Source: Roseburia sp. 1XD42-34 (GTDB taxonomy: Bacteria > Bacillota > Bacilli > Bacillales > Amphibacillaceae). Taken from it: DNA of 35,084 bases. The stretch lies in assembly GCF_009917385.1 (NCBI RefSeq), contig NZ_QWLJ01000045.1, forward strand, positions 1 through 35,084, written 5' to 3'. Shown here piece after piece: positions 1 to 8,900 of the stretch. Both the position numbers and the translations under genes were made by a program. The first letter of the stretch is position 1, and every line of letters begins with the position of its first letter. The notes under the pieces are model-generated. The model saw only the letters and a list, made by a program, of their open reading frames with translations. It was not told the origin of the DNA and did no database searches.

Positions 1-130
1 AAACTCCTATTATTCATAATTTTGGAACAAAATATCTTCGCTTGACTTTGAAATAAAAAGTTTATGCAACGCTAGTGAAGAAAACTACTGTCAGTTGTAT
101 TGTTAATTTCATGATGAGGTCTGTTCTCCT

Positions 131-202
131 ATGGAAGTAATGATGGAAAGGCGTGCAGGCTTAGATGTACACCAGAAACATCGGGACAGAATAATCGAGT
201 AA
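131..202 (+). pseudogene. Fragment of IS110-family transposase N-terminus
   Basis: A 23-codon reading frame starts at ATG 131 with the peptide MEVMMERRAGLDVHQK and ends at TAA 200-202. IS110-family (DEDD) transposases typically begin with a short leader followed by a (A/C)G(L/I)DVHKK-like motif whose Asp is the first catalytic acid, and this peptide matches that start closely. After about 16 codons the similarity stops, and the R1 repeat begins 32 bases beyond the stop. I infer a decayed 5' end of an insertion sequence. A chance match in such a short frame cannot be excluded. Confidence 0.45.
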
Positions 203-233
203 CCGCACATCGAAAAAGAGTAGCAAAACGACG

Positions 234-408
234 GGGATTACCGATATAACGGAATAGCCCCGTCCGGCTCCAGCACCCAGCAACTAGGCGAGTTCACGAA
301 TCGCCCTACGATAAGTCATCATTGATTCGTATCTCACCGTGATTCCTTTATCTCAGTTGCTTCGTTCCAGTCGCTACGTTTCTAAACGGGCGCACTGCGC
401 CTTTGTTC
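234..408 (+). repeat. Interspersed repeat R, copy 1
   Basis: This is about 175 bases sharing ordered blocks with copies at 5459-5693, 16092-16220 and 25504-25679: a head similar to GATAACGATATAACGGAATAG, a CCGG block, CAGCAACTAGGCGA, CGATAAGTCATCAT, then CGTTCCAGTCGCTACGTT and a tail hairpin. A hairpin pairs GGCGA (287-291) with TCGCC (301-305), and a second pairs GGCGC (389-393) with GCGCC (397-401), followed by a T-rich stretch. The head is slightly decayed relative to copy 2. I know no established name or function for it. Confidence 0.85.
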
Positions 409-507
409 TTGCAGTCGCTTCTTGATTTACACGGTTTATCTATTGAAAAGAGGAGGTATTTAAGATATATTCATAATGGATAAATTGAAATGATGGAGGT
501 TCTTTAT

Positions 508-1887
508 ATGACGAATCGATATGCTGTCATATTGGCAGCAGGGCAAGGCACAAGAATGAAATCTAAGCTTTACAAAGTACTCCATCCTCTAGCGGGTCGC
601 CCCATGGTTCAACATGTTATTGAACAAATTGGTGGCGTAAACGTCGATAAAATAATTACTATTGTCGGTTTTGGTGCTGAAGACGTAAAAAAACAGATTG
701 GTGCTGCTAGTGAGTACGTCCTCCAAGAAGAGCAGTTGGGAACTGGACATGCAGTTGTCCAAGCTAAAGCGCTTTTAGAAGATAAGAAAGGAACAACGGT
801 CGTTGTTTGTGGAGATACACCTTTAATAACAAAGGAAACGTATCAAGCATTGATTACTCATCATGAGCAAACAGGTGCAAAAGCAACCATCCTGACAGCG
901 AAAGCTCCTAATCCTTCTGGATACGGACGAGTAATTCGAAACCAGCAGAATGATGTGGAACGGATTGTAGAACATAAAGATGCAAATGAAGCAGAACTAC
1001 TTGTAGACGAAATTAATACAGGTACATATTGTTTTGATAATCAGGCTCTGTTCCAAGCTTTGGAGCATGTCTCCAATGATAATGCGCAAGGTGAGTATTA
1101 TTTGCCAGATGTGATCGAAATTCTTCAAACTCAAGGTGAAACAGTGAGCGCATATCAAACTCCGGATTTTGCTGAAACGCTTGGAATAAATGATCGAATC
1201 GCTTTAGCGCAAGCGGAGAAAATTATGAAACAACGTATTAATGAATACCATATGCGTAATGGTGTGGCAATTATTGATCCAGATCAAACGTATATCGAAC
1301 CAGATGTAACGATTGCTGCTGACACTATTATTCATCCAGGTACGATTATTAAAGGTAATACAGTTATTGAGGAAAATGCGGAAATTGGTCCCTATTCGGA
1401 GTTGAGTAACTGCTATGTAGGAAGCGGAACAGTGATTAAGCAAAGTGTTGTGAACGATAGCAAGATAGGTAATGATGTGAAAATTGGTCCATATGCACAT
1501 ATACGCCCGGATAGTGCTATTGGCGACAAGGTAAAAGTAGGAAACTTTGTTGAAATTAAAAAGACGAGTTTAGGCGAGAATAGCAAGGTTTCACATTTAA
1601 GTTATATTGGGGACGCACATGTCGGGAGCAAAGTGAATGTAGGTTGTGGTACAATTACAGTGAACTATGATGGTAAGCACAAATATGTAACAATTATTGA
1701 TGATGAGTCATTTATCGGTTGCAATTCAAATCTAATTGCACCTGTGACCATTGGAAAGGGTTCTTACATTGCTGCTGGTTCCACTATAAATAAGGATGTG
1801 CCAGAAGGTTCTTTATCGATTGCAAGAGCAAAGCAAATGAATAAAGAAGGGTATGCGTCAAGAATTAAAAATCGGAAAAAAGACTAA
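508..1887 (+). CDS. glmU: Bifunctional GlmU (GlcN-1-P acetyltransferase / GlcNAc-1-P uridyltransferase)
   Basis: GlmU makes UDP-GlcNAc, the cytosolic precursor for peptidoglycan and teichoic acid synthesis, in two steps from glucosamine-1-phosphate. The N-terminal uridyltransferase half carries LAAGQGTRMKS near residues 9-19, the nucleotide-binding signature; the C-terminal half from about residue 250 is a left-handed beta-helix of hexapeptide repeats ending in the acetyltransferase site. I chose ATG 508 because a GGAGG at 495-499 lies 8 bases upstream; ATG codons at 490 and 493 overlap that site and would add residues not seen in B. subtilis GlmU. The result is 459 residues against about 456 in B. 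subtilis. prs follows after 16 bases, as in B. subtilis. Confidence 0.97.
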   Translation: MTNRYAVILAAGQGTRMKSKLYKVLHPLAGRPMVQHVIEQIGGVNVDKIITIVGFGAEDVKKQIGAASEYVLQEEQLGTGHAVVQAKALLEDKKGTTVVVCGDTPLITKETYQALITHHEQTGAKATILTAKAPNPSGYGRVIRNQQNDVERIVEHKDANEAELLVDEINTGTYCFDNQALFQALEHVSNDNAQGEYYLPDVIEILQTQGETVSAYQTPDFAETLGINDRIALAQAEKIMKQRINEYHMRNGVAIIDPDQTYIEPDVTIAADTIIHPGTIIKGNTVIEENAEIGPYSELSNCYVGSGTVIKQSVVNDSKIGNDVKIGPYAHIRPDSAIGDKVKVGNFVEIKKTSLGENSKVSHLSYIGDAHVGSKVNVGCGTITVNYDGKHKYVTIIDDESFIGCNSNLIAPVTIGKGSYIAAGSTINKDVPEGSLSIARAKQMNKEGYASRIKNRKKD

Positions 1888-1903
1888 CGGAGGGTTTTAA
1901 CTC

Positions 1904-2857
1904 ATGGCAGCTAGTTACAAGGATTCATCCTTGAAGGTTTTTACATTAAACTCTAATCCACAATTAGCGGAGGAAATTGCCAGACATATTGGCACAACAC
2001 TAGGAAAATGTACTGTATCACGTTTTAGCGACGGGGAAATTCAAATTAACATTGAAGAAAGCATTCGTGGTTGTGATGTTTATGTCGTACAGTCAACGTG
2101 CTCACCGGTGAATGAACATTTAATGGAATTATTAATTATGATTGATGCTTTAAAGCGTGCTTCTGCTAAATCAATCAATATTGTTATGCCTTATTACGGA
2201 TATGCAAGGCAAGATCGTAAAGCAAGATCGAGAGAACCTATTGCAGCAAAGTTAGTGGCAGACTTATTGGAAACATCGGGTTCTGATCGTGTTATTACGC
2301 TTGATTTGCATGCTCCGCAAATTCAAGGGTTCTTTGATAGCCCCATTGACCATTTGCAAGGAGTGCCAATACTTTCCGATTATTTTGAAGCAAAGAACTT
2401 GGAAGATATCATCATTATGTCACCTGACCATGGTGGAGTGACACGGGCGAGAAAAATGGCTGACCGCCTAAAAGCACCGATTGGGATCATCGATAAGCGC
2501 AGACCACGCCCCAATGTAGCTGAGGTCATGAATATTGTAGGGAATATAGAAGGGAAGACAGCAATTCTAATTGATGATATCATTGATACTGCTGGAACTA
2601 TAACTTTAGCTGCAAATGCATTAGTTGAAAATGGTGCCAAGGAAGTATATGCTTGTTGTACACATCCAGTATTATCGGGTCCTGCAATGGAGCGTATTAA
2701 CGATTCAAAAATTAAAGAATTAGTTGTAACCAATACGATTCCTTTACCTGCCGATAAGCGGATCGATAAGATTACACAACTTTCTGTCGCTCCTTTAATC
2801 GGTGAAGCGATTATTCGTGTGCATGAACTGCAATCCGTTAGTATTTTGTTTGATTAA
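1904..2857 (+). CDS. prs: Ribose-phosphate pyrophosphokinase
   Basis: Prs converts ribose-5-phosphate and ATP to PRPP, the shared precursor of purines, pyrimidines, histidine, tryptophan and NAD. Recognisable blocks are RFSDGEIQINIEES near the N-terminus, YYGYARQDRKARSREPI, DLHAPQIQGFFD, and the PRPP-binding loop LIDDIIDTAGTI near residues 222-233. The length of 317 residues equals the B. subtilis enzyme. A CGGAGGG ribosome-binding site lies 8-9 bases before ATG 1904, and the gene is 16 bases from glmU, so the two are probably cotranscribed. No strong terminator follows; instead a sigma-B-type promoter begins 1 base after the stop codon. Confidence 0.98.
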   Translation: MAASYKDSSLKVFTLNSNPQLAEEIARHIGTTLGKCTVSRFSDGEIQINIEESIRGCDVYVVQSTCSPVNEHLMELLIMIDALKRASAKSINIVMPYYGYARQDRKARSREPIAAKLVADLLETSGSDRVITLDLHAPQIQGFFDSPIDHLQGVPILSDYFEAKNLEDIIIMSPDHGGVTRARKMADRLKAPIGIIDKRRPRPNVAEVMNIVGNIEGKTAILIDDIIDTAGTITLAANALVENGAKEVYACCTHPVLSGPAMERINDSKIKELVVTNTIPLPADKRIDKITQLSVAPLIGEAIIRVHELQSVSILFD

Positions 2858-2858
2858 C

Positions 2859-2884
2859 GTTTAAGTTTTAGCTGAAACGGGTAA
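2859..2884 (+). promoter_or_regulatory. Sigma-B-type promoter of ctc
   Basis: GTTTAA at 2859-2864 and GGGTAA at 2879-2884 are separated by exactly 14 bases, a full match to the known Bacillus sigma-B consensus GTTTAA-N12-14-GGGWAW. It starts 1 base after the prs stop codon and lies 115 bases upstream of ctc, a classic sigma-B general-stress gene in B. subtilis. Confidence 0.85.
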
Positions 2885-2998
2885 TATCTAAGATGGATGT
2901 TTATTCTTAATGACTTATATATTTTACCGAATAAACAAAAGACTGTAATATTGAATAATTGCAATAAGCGTAGGTTTTTAACTATTTGGAGGGTGATT

Positions 2999-3622
2999 AT
3001 GGTGGCAGTAAAATTAGCAGCTCAACGAAGAGAAGATCATACGAAATCAGCAACAAAGCAAATTAGAAATAGCGGACGTGTTCCAGCAGTCATTTATGGA
3101 AAAGCGAAGGAAGCGAAATCGATTGCTGTAAATAGTGTTGAATTGATCAAAACAGTTCGTGATGAGGGTAGAAACGCGATTATCTCACTTCACATTGAAG
3201 ATGAAAAACCTGTAGATGTGATGCTTCATGATTATCAGATCGATCCAATAAGAGATGAACTTGTTCACGCAGATTTTTATATCGTCGATATGGCTGAAGA
3301 AATGGACGTAGAAGTAAATTTACGTTTAGAAGGAGAGGCAAAAGGGACGAAGGATGGTGGGGTCTTACAACAACCACTTTATCAATTGCAAGTTCGTGCT
3401 AAACCAGCTGACATCCCTGAAGAAATCGTCGTCGATGTGTCTGATCTAGGAATTGGGGATAGTATTGCTGTTTCTGATATTACTATTAAAGGTAATTTCG
3501 AAATATTAGACGAAGCGGTTACTACGGTTGCAACAGTATTAGCGCCGGATACCTTAGAAGATGTAGAAGAGGCTCCGTCGGAGAATGCAGAACCAGAATT
3601 AGTTGATGCAGAAAAAGAATAA
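2999..3622 (+). CDS. ctc: General stress protein Ctc, 50S ribosomal protein L25 family
   Basis: Ctc is a two-domain member of the bL25 family that binds 5S rRNA in the large subunit and is induced by general stress in B. subtilis. The N-terminal L25 domain covers roughly residues 1-95, with SGRVPAVIYGK as its signature, and a TL5/CTC-type beta domain follows. An acidic tail rich in Glu and Asp closes the protein, as is usual. ATG 2999 has a TTGGAGGG ribosome-binding site at proper spacing; a longer frame from 2897 would add 34 unrelated residues that overlap this site. Length is 207 residues against 204 in B. subtilis. A perfect sigma-B-type promoter lies upstream and a terminator at 3919-3959 downstream. 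Confidence 0.96.
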   Translation: MVAVKLAAQRREDHTKSATKQIRNSGRVPAVIYGKAKEAKSIAVNSVELIKTVRDEGRNAIISLHIEDEKPVDVMLHDYQIDPIRDELVHADFYIVDMAEEMDVEVNLRLEGEAKGTKDGGVLQQPLYQLQVRAKPADIPEEIVVDVSDLGIGDSIAVSDITIKGNFEILDEAVTTVATVLAPDTLEDVEEAPSENAEPELVDAEKE

Positions 3623-4058
3623 GCAAGAATAATAACATAGAATGTCCATATTGAAGCGTCTTTTTCGCAAGATGTTGAATATATAGGACGAGGGACAAGC
3701 TTGCTCTATTTATGCATAAACTGAAGCGATCGTTAACCTTTATTATAAACCACCCAATGTGAAGTTAACTCGCAAAGAAGGGCTAAACTCACATGAACAA
3801 GTGTTTGTTATAGATAAATACTTTTAACTAGTAGATATTAGCATTTTCAAGCCTCGGTTAGTGAATCTGCAATGTAAAAATATTTTTCATTGAATAGGTT
3901 CATTCTAAAGATATGCTAAACGCAACTCTCCCTCCTGAATTAGGGGGGAGAGTTGCGTTGTATGATTTTTCCAAGTTACAAAGTGAAATCTTTTTTCGTA
4001 CGTTTCAGCAAGTTTTTTTAATAGGATAAGATGATATTAAGACAAAGGAAGTAAGTTT
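3623..4058. other. Spacer between ctc and pth
   Basis: This 436-base AT-rich gap holds no supported gene. Its only clear element is the long hairpin at 3919-3959. I see no convincing sigma-A promoter for pth, although a promoter must lie downstream of that terminator if it is efficient. Confidence 0.5.
3919..3965 (+). terminator. Hairpin terminator after ctc
   Basis: A 17-bp stem (3919-3935 with 3943-3959, one G-T pair) closes a 7-base loop and has a C/G-rich core. The following stretch is only moderately T-rich, so termination strength is uncertain, but position and stem length support a Rho-independent terminator. Confidence 0.7.
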
Positions 4059-4619
4059 ATGAAATGTATCATTGGTTTAGGAAATCCAGGGAAAAAATAT
4101 GATCGTACTAGGCATAATGTTGGTTTTATGGTAATTGATGAATTAATTCAACGCCACCAATGGAAATTAGATAAGTCCAAATTTAAAGCAGAATACACCA
4201 TTGTGCAAACAGAAACTGAAAAGTTGATGTTAGTGAAGCCGCAAACATTTATGAACCTTTCTGGAGGTGCTGTAAGGCCGCTAATGGATTATTATCATAT
4301 TGATTTAGAAAATATTTTGATTATTTTTGATGATTTGGATTTACCAATAGGAAAAATTAGGCTCCGTCAAAAAGGAGGTCATGGTGGACATAATGGAATT
4401 AGATCCATTATTGAGCATGTAGGTTCGAAAGACTTTAAACGTGTTCGAATAGGGATAGGCAGACCTGATTCATCGCTATCGATTATTGATTACGTTCTGC
4501 AAACTTTCCCTAAATGCGATACGGAAGAAGTGATGAATAGTGTAAATAAAGCTGCAGATGCGTGTGAAGCATGGATGCATAAACCGTTCCCAGAGGTGAT
4601 GAATGAATATAATCAATAA
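4059..4619 (+). CDS. pth: Peptidyl-tRNA hydrolase
   Basis: Pth (SpoVC in B. subtilis) cleaves the ester bond of peptidyl-tRNA released from stalled or aborted ribosomes and recycles tRNA. The start MKCIIGLGNPGKKYDRTRHN contains the conserved Asn9 and the catalytic His19; TFMNLSGGAV and the FDDLDLPIGKIRLR segment provide the conserved Asn and Asp of the active site, and GGHGGHNGIRSI matches the family signature. The length of 186 residues is close to the 188 of B. subtilis. AAAGGAAG lies upstream of ATG 4059. Gene order ctc-pth-fin-mfd is conserved. Confidence 0.97.
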   Translation: MKCIIGLGNPGKKYDRTRHNVGFMVIDELIQRHQWKLDKSKFKAEYTIVQTETEKLMLVKPQTFMNLSGGAVRPLMDYYHIDLENILIIFDDLDLPIGKIRLRQKGGHGGHNGIRSIIEHVGSKDFKRVRIGIGRPDSSLSIIDYVLQTFPKCDTEEVMNSVNKAADACEAWMHKPFPEVMNEYNQ

Positions 4620-4900
4620 CTACATCATATAAAATAGCAAAACTGTTTTTTTTCGTACACTTTAAGTAGTAGAGAGTCAAAGAAGGATTTTTCGGTACTT
4701 TTATGTACTTAATTCGACTTTGCATTGGATTGATGTAATAACCAAAGTATAGGGTGAGGCAGAGGAGAACTCCATGTAATAAATCGTTTCAATAACACGG
4801 GACACTTTGATAGTAATTACATCGTGTTTTTTCAAGGCTTTGTAGCTTTTGTTATTTTCCTTATTTGGAACGAGGTTTTATTTTATCAACGGGGCTATTT

Positions 4901-4930
4901 GTATAGGGTGAGGGTGTTTCGGTTAAACTA
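4901..4930 (+). promoter_or_regulatory. Sigma-F-type promoter of fin
   Basis: GTATA at 4901-4905, a 15-base spacer and GGTTAAACTA at 4921-4930 match the B. subtilis forespore sigma-F consensus (about GYATA-N15-GGNNANAHTR) at every fixed position. fin is known to be transcribed by sigma-F in B. subtilis, which agrees with the location. The resulting leader would be about 145 bases. Confidence 0.72.
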
Positions 4931-4969
4931 GTTACTAAATAACGTTTGTTAAAAACCAACCAATAACTA

Positions 4970-5047
4970 GTTCAAAAATCGAATCCCTTTAAAAGGGCCA
5001 GATACTATAGCTGTGGTTCATTGGTAGCTGTTGCACGATTTTTGAAC
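4970..5047 (+). promoter_or_regulatory. Structured leader upstream of fin
   Basis: A perfect 12-base inverted repeat (GTTCAAAAATCG at 4970-4981, CGATTTTTGAAC at 5036-5047) encloses 54 bases that hold two smaller inverted pairs, CCCTT/AAGGG at 4985-4997 and TAGCT-type arms around 5009-5029. As RNA this would be a three-way-junction-like fold ending 25 bases before the fin ribosome-binding site. It could be a cis-regulatory RNA or a protein-binding palindrome; it matches no riboswitch class I recognise. Confidence 0.55.
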
Positions 5048-5084
5048 GACCTCTAAATGTAAAATCGTACTGGAGGCGGTCCCG

Positions 5085-5315
5085 TTGACAATTGTATATT
5101 TATGCAGGCACTGTGGGCAAAAAATAGGCAGTATTCAACAACAGGTAATGGATTCATCAATATTAGGATTTGACCAATTATCAGTGAAGGATAAAGAAGA
5201 AATGATTATTTATAAACCAAATGGGGATATGTATATACAAGTGATTTGCGAAAACTGTGAAGAAGCTTTAGGTCATCATCCTCATTACCATGAGTTAGAT
5301 TTTTTTTTACAATAG
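5085..5315 (+). CDS. fin: Anti-sigma-F factor Fin
   Basis: Fin (formerly YabK) is a small zinc-binding protein made in the forespore that inhibits sigma-F and helps the switch to sigma-G. The 76 residues match the B. subtilis length and show two CxxC pairs, Cys7/Cys10 (CRHCG) and Cys55/Cys58 (CENC), that would bind zinc, plus the conserved LGFDQL, YKPNGDMY and PHYHE blocks. The start is TTG 5085 with TGGAGGCGG 8 bases upstream; no ATG is available near the conserved N-terminus. A sigma-F-type promoter and a foldable leader lie upstream and a terminator immediately downstream, so it is probably monocistronic. Confidence 0.93.
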   Translation: MTIVYLCRHCGQKIGSIQQQVMDSSILGFDQLSVKDKEEMIIYKPNGDMYIQVICENCEEALGHHPHYHELDFFLQ

Positions 5316-5326
5316 AAAAGGTAATA

Positions 5327-5357
5327 GCCTTTGGTGAAGTGAAGCCAAGGCGTTTTT
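5327..5357 (+). terminator. Terminator after fin
   Basis: GCCTTTGG at 5327-5334 pairs with CCAAGGC at 5345-5351 with one bulged base, around a 10-base loop, and is followed by GTTTTT. The position 11 bases after the fin stop fits a Rho-independent terminator. Confidence 0.7.
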
Positions 5358-5458
5358 GCGCTTGTAGATAGATTTAGTTTTTTAGTGGAGAAGACAAATC
5401 GTTCGTTTAAGAGTACTATTTTTTTTAAGAGATAAGAAAGTATAAAAATTTTGGCATT

Positions 5459-5693
5459 GGGATAACGATATAACGGAATAGTCGCGTCCGGCTTAAGCGC
5501 CCAGCAACTAGGTGACTTCACGAAATCGCCTTCCGATAAGTCATCATCGTTTCATTACAAAGAGGAGGGCCGACTAAAAACGGGCTTGCCGCCTGATGTC
5601 GGCATACCCTTGTTTTTAGTGGCATGATTCCTAAAACTTCAGTTGATTCGTTCCAGTCGCTACGTTGCTAAACGGGCGCTTGCGCCTTTGTTC
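5459..5693 (+). repeat. Interspersed repeat R, copy 2 (long form with extra module)
   Basis: This copy shares head, middle and tail blocks with the other R copies but is about 60 bases longer. The GGTGA/TCGCC hairpin (5511-5515 with 5526-5530) keeps pairing through a G-T pair where copies 1 and 4 have GGCGA. The extra segment, about 5549-5620, contains a module 5568-5603 bounded by GCCGAC and GTCGGC, inside a wider inverted pair CTAAAAAC (5574-5581) and GTTTTTAG (5612-5619). The module recurs in reverse orientation in copy 3. The tail hairpin is at 5675-5686. Confidence 0.87.
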
Positions 5694-5712
5694 CACTATA
5701 GGAAAGGATAAG

Positions 5713-5790
5713 ATTTTTTTGGTTTATAGTATAAGAAAAACAAAAGGCTTTCGCCATAAGACTTGACGACAAGCCAAGTTTTTCTAATAG
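5713..5790 (+). repeat. Interspersed repeat B, copy 1
   Basis: A T run and GGTTTATAGTATAAG are followed by a CAAAAGGCTT block and a hairpin pairing AAGACTTG with CAAGTTTT around a CGACAAGC-type loop. A second copy is at 27795-27867. Its front half also resembles the flank of R copy 4 at 25468-25485, so the two repeat families share an end module. Confidence 0.8.
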
Positions 5791-5941
5791 GATAATGGCC
5801 ATCCAAGTAAAGAGTTCGTCTACGCCTTAAGGGTAGGCGCCGTTACGTTTGCTTAATTGAAGGGCGAGAGTAAGAATTAGAGAAATTATTGGGTGATACG
5901 AGATTGGTTCGCATAGGCCCTATGTAAGTGGAGGTTTAGGA

Positions 5942-8900
5942 ATGAAAGGAATACAAACATATTTACAGAAAAAAGAAGATATACAATCCATTATCAATGG
6001 GGTGCTAGCGGGGATGGATGAGCAGCTAGTAGCTGGATTATCAGGTTCAGCTAGAGGACTGCTTGTATCTGTTATTCGAGGTGAAATTAATAAGCCTGTT
6101 CTGTTAGTTACACATCAACTTGTACAGGCTCAGCAACTATATGACGATCTTGTTGGTTTTGTTGGTGAGGAAGATGTTTACCTTTATCCTGTTAATGAAC
6201 TGATAGCATCAGAAATAGCTATCGCAAGCCCAGAATTACGAAGTCAGCGGATTGAGTCATTAACTGCTTGGTCACAAAAAAAATCTGGAATTTTAATAGC
6301 CCCTGTAGCTGCTTTAAAGCGAATACTTCCACCCCCTGCGTATTGGGGAAAATACCAGCTACCTTTTAAACTTGGCAATGAAATTGATGTAGATCATTAT
6401 TTAACATCTTTAATAGATATGGGATATGATCGCGTTTCCATGGTTACTTCTCCTGGTGAATTTAGTAAGCGTGGCGGGATTATTGATATATATCCAATCA
6501 CAGAAAAGCATCCGATTCGAATTGAGTTATTTGACGAAGAAATTGATTCGATTCGTTATTTTGATGCTGAGACGCAACGTTCGCTAGATAAGCTACAGGT
6601 GCTAACAGTTGGACCAGCAACGGAGCTACTTTTAACAGAATCAGACATTTATGCTGCCGGAGAGCGTTTAGAGGAAGCCCTGGCGGATACGTTGAAAACT
6701 TTAAAGTCACAAGAGGCAAAGGAAACGTTGGCAGAAGTGGTGCAACGTGATGTAGAGCGGTTAAAAAATTTGGAGCATTTCCCCGAAATGTATAAATATA
6801 TTGGTTATTTGTACAATACCCCTGCTAGCTTACTAGATTATTTACCGGCAGATGGACAGATTATCCTTGATGAAATGAGCCGGATTCAGGAGACAGCCTT
6901 GCATTTGGATACAGAAGAGGCTAATTGGTATAGTAATTTACTAGCTTCTTACCAAATGGTGAAGAATAGTTTCTTTTCGTTTGATTGGCATGCAATTTGG
7001 GAGCGGATGAAGCAGCCGCGCTTGTACATGTCTGTATTCTTACGGCATATTCCTAATACACAGCCACAAAACATTGTAAACTTATCTTCAAGACCGATGC
7101 AAGAATTTCATGGTCAGATGCATTTATTTAAAAATGAACTGAATCGCTGGGAAAAAGGGGATTATTCTGTCGTCGTTTTAGCACCGGACCAACAGCGAGC
7201 AGAAAAAATTCATTCTATTTTTATGGATTATGACATCGAGTTTGGTATATCCAAATATTTACAACTGCCTGTCGATAAACCAACTATTGCTGTAGGGAAC
7301 ATTTCCAGTGGTGTAGAGTTGCCGATGCATAAGCTTGTGTTAGTGACTGAGCAGGAACTATTTAAAAAGCGCACTAAACGAACGAGAAAGCAACAAAAAA
7401 TATCAAATGCTGAGCGAATTAAGGATTATCAGGAATTAAAAGTTGGCGATTATGTCGTACATGCCAACCACGGAATTGGAAAATACCTGGGTATTGAGAC
7501 GTTGAAAGTTAATGATCTGCATAAGGATTACATGCTGATTAAATATTCCGGTGATGATAAATTATTTGTCCCCATCGACCAAATTGATCAAGTACAGAAA
7601 TTTGTAGGGTCAGAGGGTAAAGAGCCGAAGCTGTATAAGCTAGGTGGAAGTGAATGGAAAAAAGTAAAACGGAAGGTGCAATCTTCTGTAGAGGATATTG
7701 CCGATGATTTGATTAAGCTCTATGCAGAACGTGAAGCAAAGAAAGGATATGCCTTTTCTGAAGATACTGAAATGCAACGCGAATTTGAAGCGCTATTCCC
7801 TTATCAGGAGACAGAGGATCAGCTGCGCTGTATTGAAGAAATTAAACAAGATATGGAACGTGAGCGCCCGATGGATCGCCTGCTTTGCGGTGATGTTGGA
7901 TACGGAAAAACAGAAGTGGCCATTCGAGCAGCTTTCAAAGCGATTGCTGATGGCAAGCAAGTGGCGTTATTAGTTCCGACAACGATTCTGGCACAGCAAC
8001 ATTTTGAGACAATAAGAGAACGTTTCCAAGATTATCCAATCACCATTGGTCTATTAAGCAGATTTAGAACGAGGAAGCAGCAGAAGGAGACATTGGATGG
8101 ATTAAGGAAAGGCACCGTTGATATTGTAATTGGGACACATCGTATCTTATCTAAAGATGTTCAATATCAAGATTTAGGGTTATTAATTGTTGATGAAGAG
8201 CAACGTTTTGGAGTAAAGCATAAGGAGAAAATTAAGCAGTTAAAAACAAATGTAGATGTGCTTACACTGACAGCTACCCCTATTCCACGTACATTGCATA
8301 TGTCTATGCTAGGAGTACGTGATCTTTCGGTTATTGAAACGCCTCCTGAAAATCGGTTCCCGATCCAAACGTACGTGATGGAATATAATCCTATTTTTAT
8401 TCGCGAGGCTATTGAGCGTGAAATGGCTCGGGGAGGACAGGTATTCTTTCTGCATAACCGTGTAGAAAATATAGAAGAAGTAGCTCGAGATTTAGGTACC
8501 CATATTGATGCGAGGATTGCAGTGGCACATGGACAAATGAATGAGTCAGAATTGGAAAATATTATTTTTGCCTTTTTAGAAGGAGAATTTGATGTGTTGG
8601 TTAGCACTACCATCATAGAAACAGGTGTCGATATACCGAATGTAAACACCTTAATTGTAAACGACGCTGACCGAATGGGCTTAAGTCAGTTATATCAATT
8701 GCGGGGTCGTGTAGGGCGTTCCAATCGAGTAGCATATGCTTACTTTACGTATCGAAAAGATAAAGTGCTAACAGAAGTGGCAGAAAAGCGTTTACAAGCC
8801 ATTAAAGAATTTACGGAACTCGGATCCGGATTTAAAATCGCGATGCGGGATTTATCCATTCGCGGAGCGGGAAATCTGCTCGGGGCTCAACAGCATGGAT

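Larger units (their letters stand above)
1..507. other. Gene-poor left spacer upstream of glmU
   Basis: No intact gene is visible here. In B. subtilis spoVG sits directly upstream of glmU, but no SpoVG-coding sequence is present, so it lies further left or elsewhere. The spacer holds a probable IS110 transposase remnant at 131-202 and repeat copy R1 at 234-408. A purine-rich, Shine-Dalgarno-like tract at 447-457 has no start codon at proper distance and appears orphaned; the glmU ribosome-binding site is a separate one at 494-499. Confidence 0.6.
4620..5084. other. Spacer between pth and fin with regulatory sites
   Basis: This gap of 465 bases contains no supported gene. A weak inverted pair around 4795-4836 followed by a T run (AACACG and CGTGTTTTTT with a long loop) could be a poor terminator for pth. 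The right half holds a sigma-F-type promoter at 4901-4930 and a 78-base closed stem at 4970-5047 in the fin leader. Confidence 0.5.
5316..5941. other. Repeat-filled spacer between fin and mfd
   Basis: This 626-base gap is mostly repeat material: the fin terminator at 5327-5357, R copy 2 at 5459-5693 and B copy 1 at 5713-5790. The rest, 5791-5941, shows no gene or clear promoter; a short palindrome CATAGGCCCTATG lies near 5911-5923 just upstream of the mfd ribosome-binding site. Confidence 0.6.

Noticed and set aside
4795..4836. Terminator after pth
   Set aside because: Only six pairs close a loop of more than 20 bases; the T run is good but the stem is too weak to list.
5285..5521. Minus-strand open frame of 78 codons in the fin-mfd spacer
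   Set aside because: It runs through the end of fin, its terminator and repeat R2; the shared peptide with other copies is explained by the repeat, not by protein conservation.
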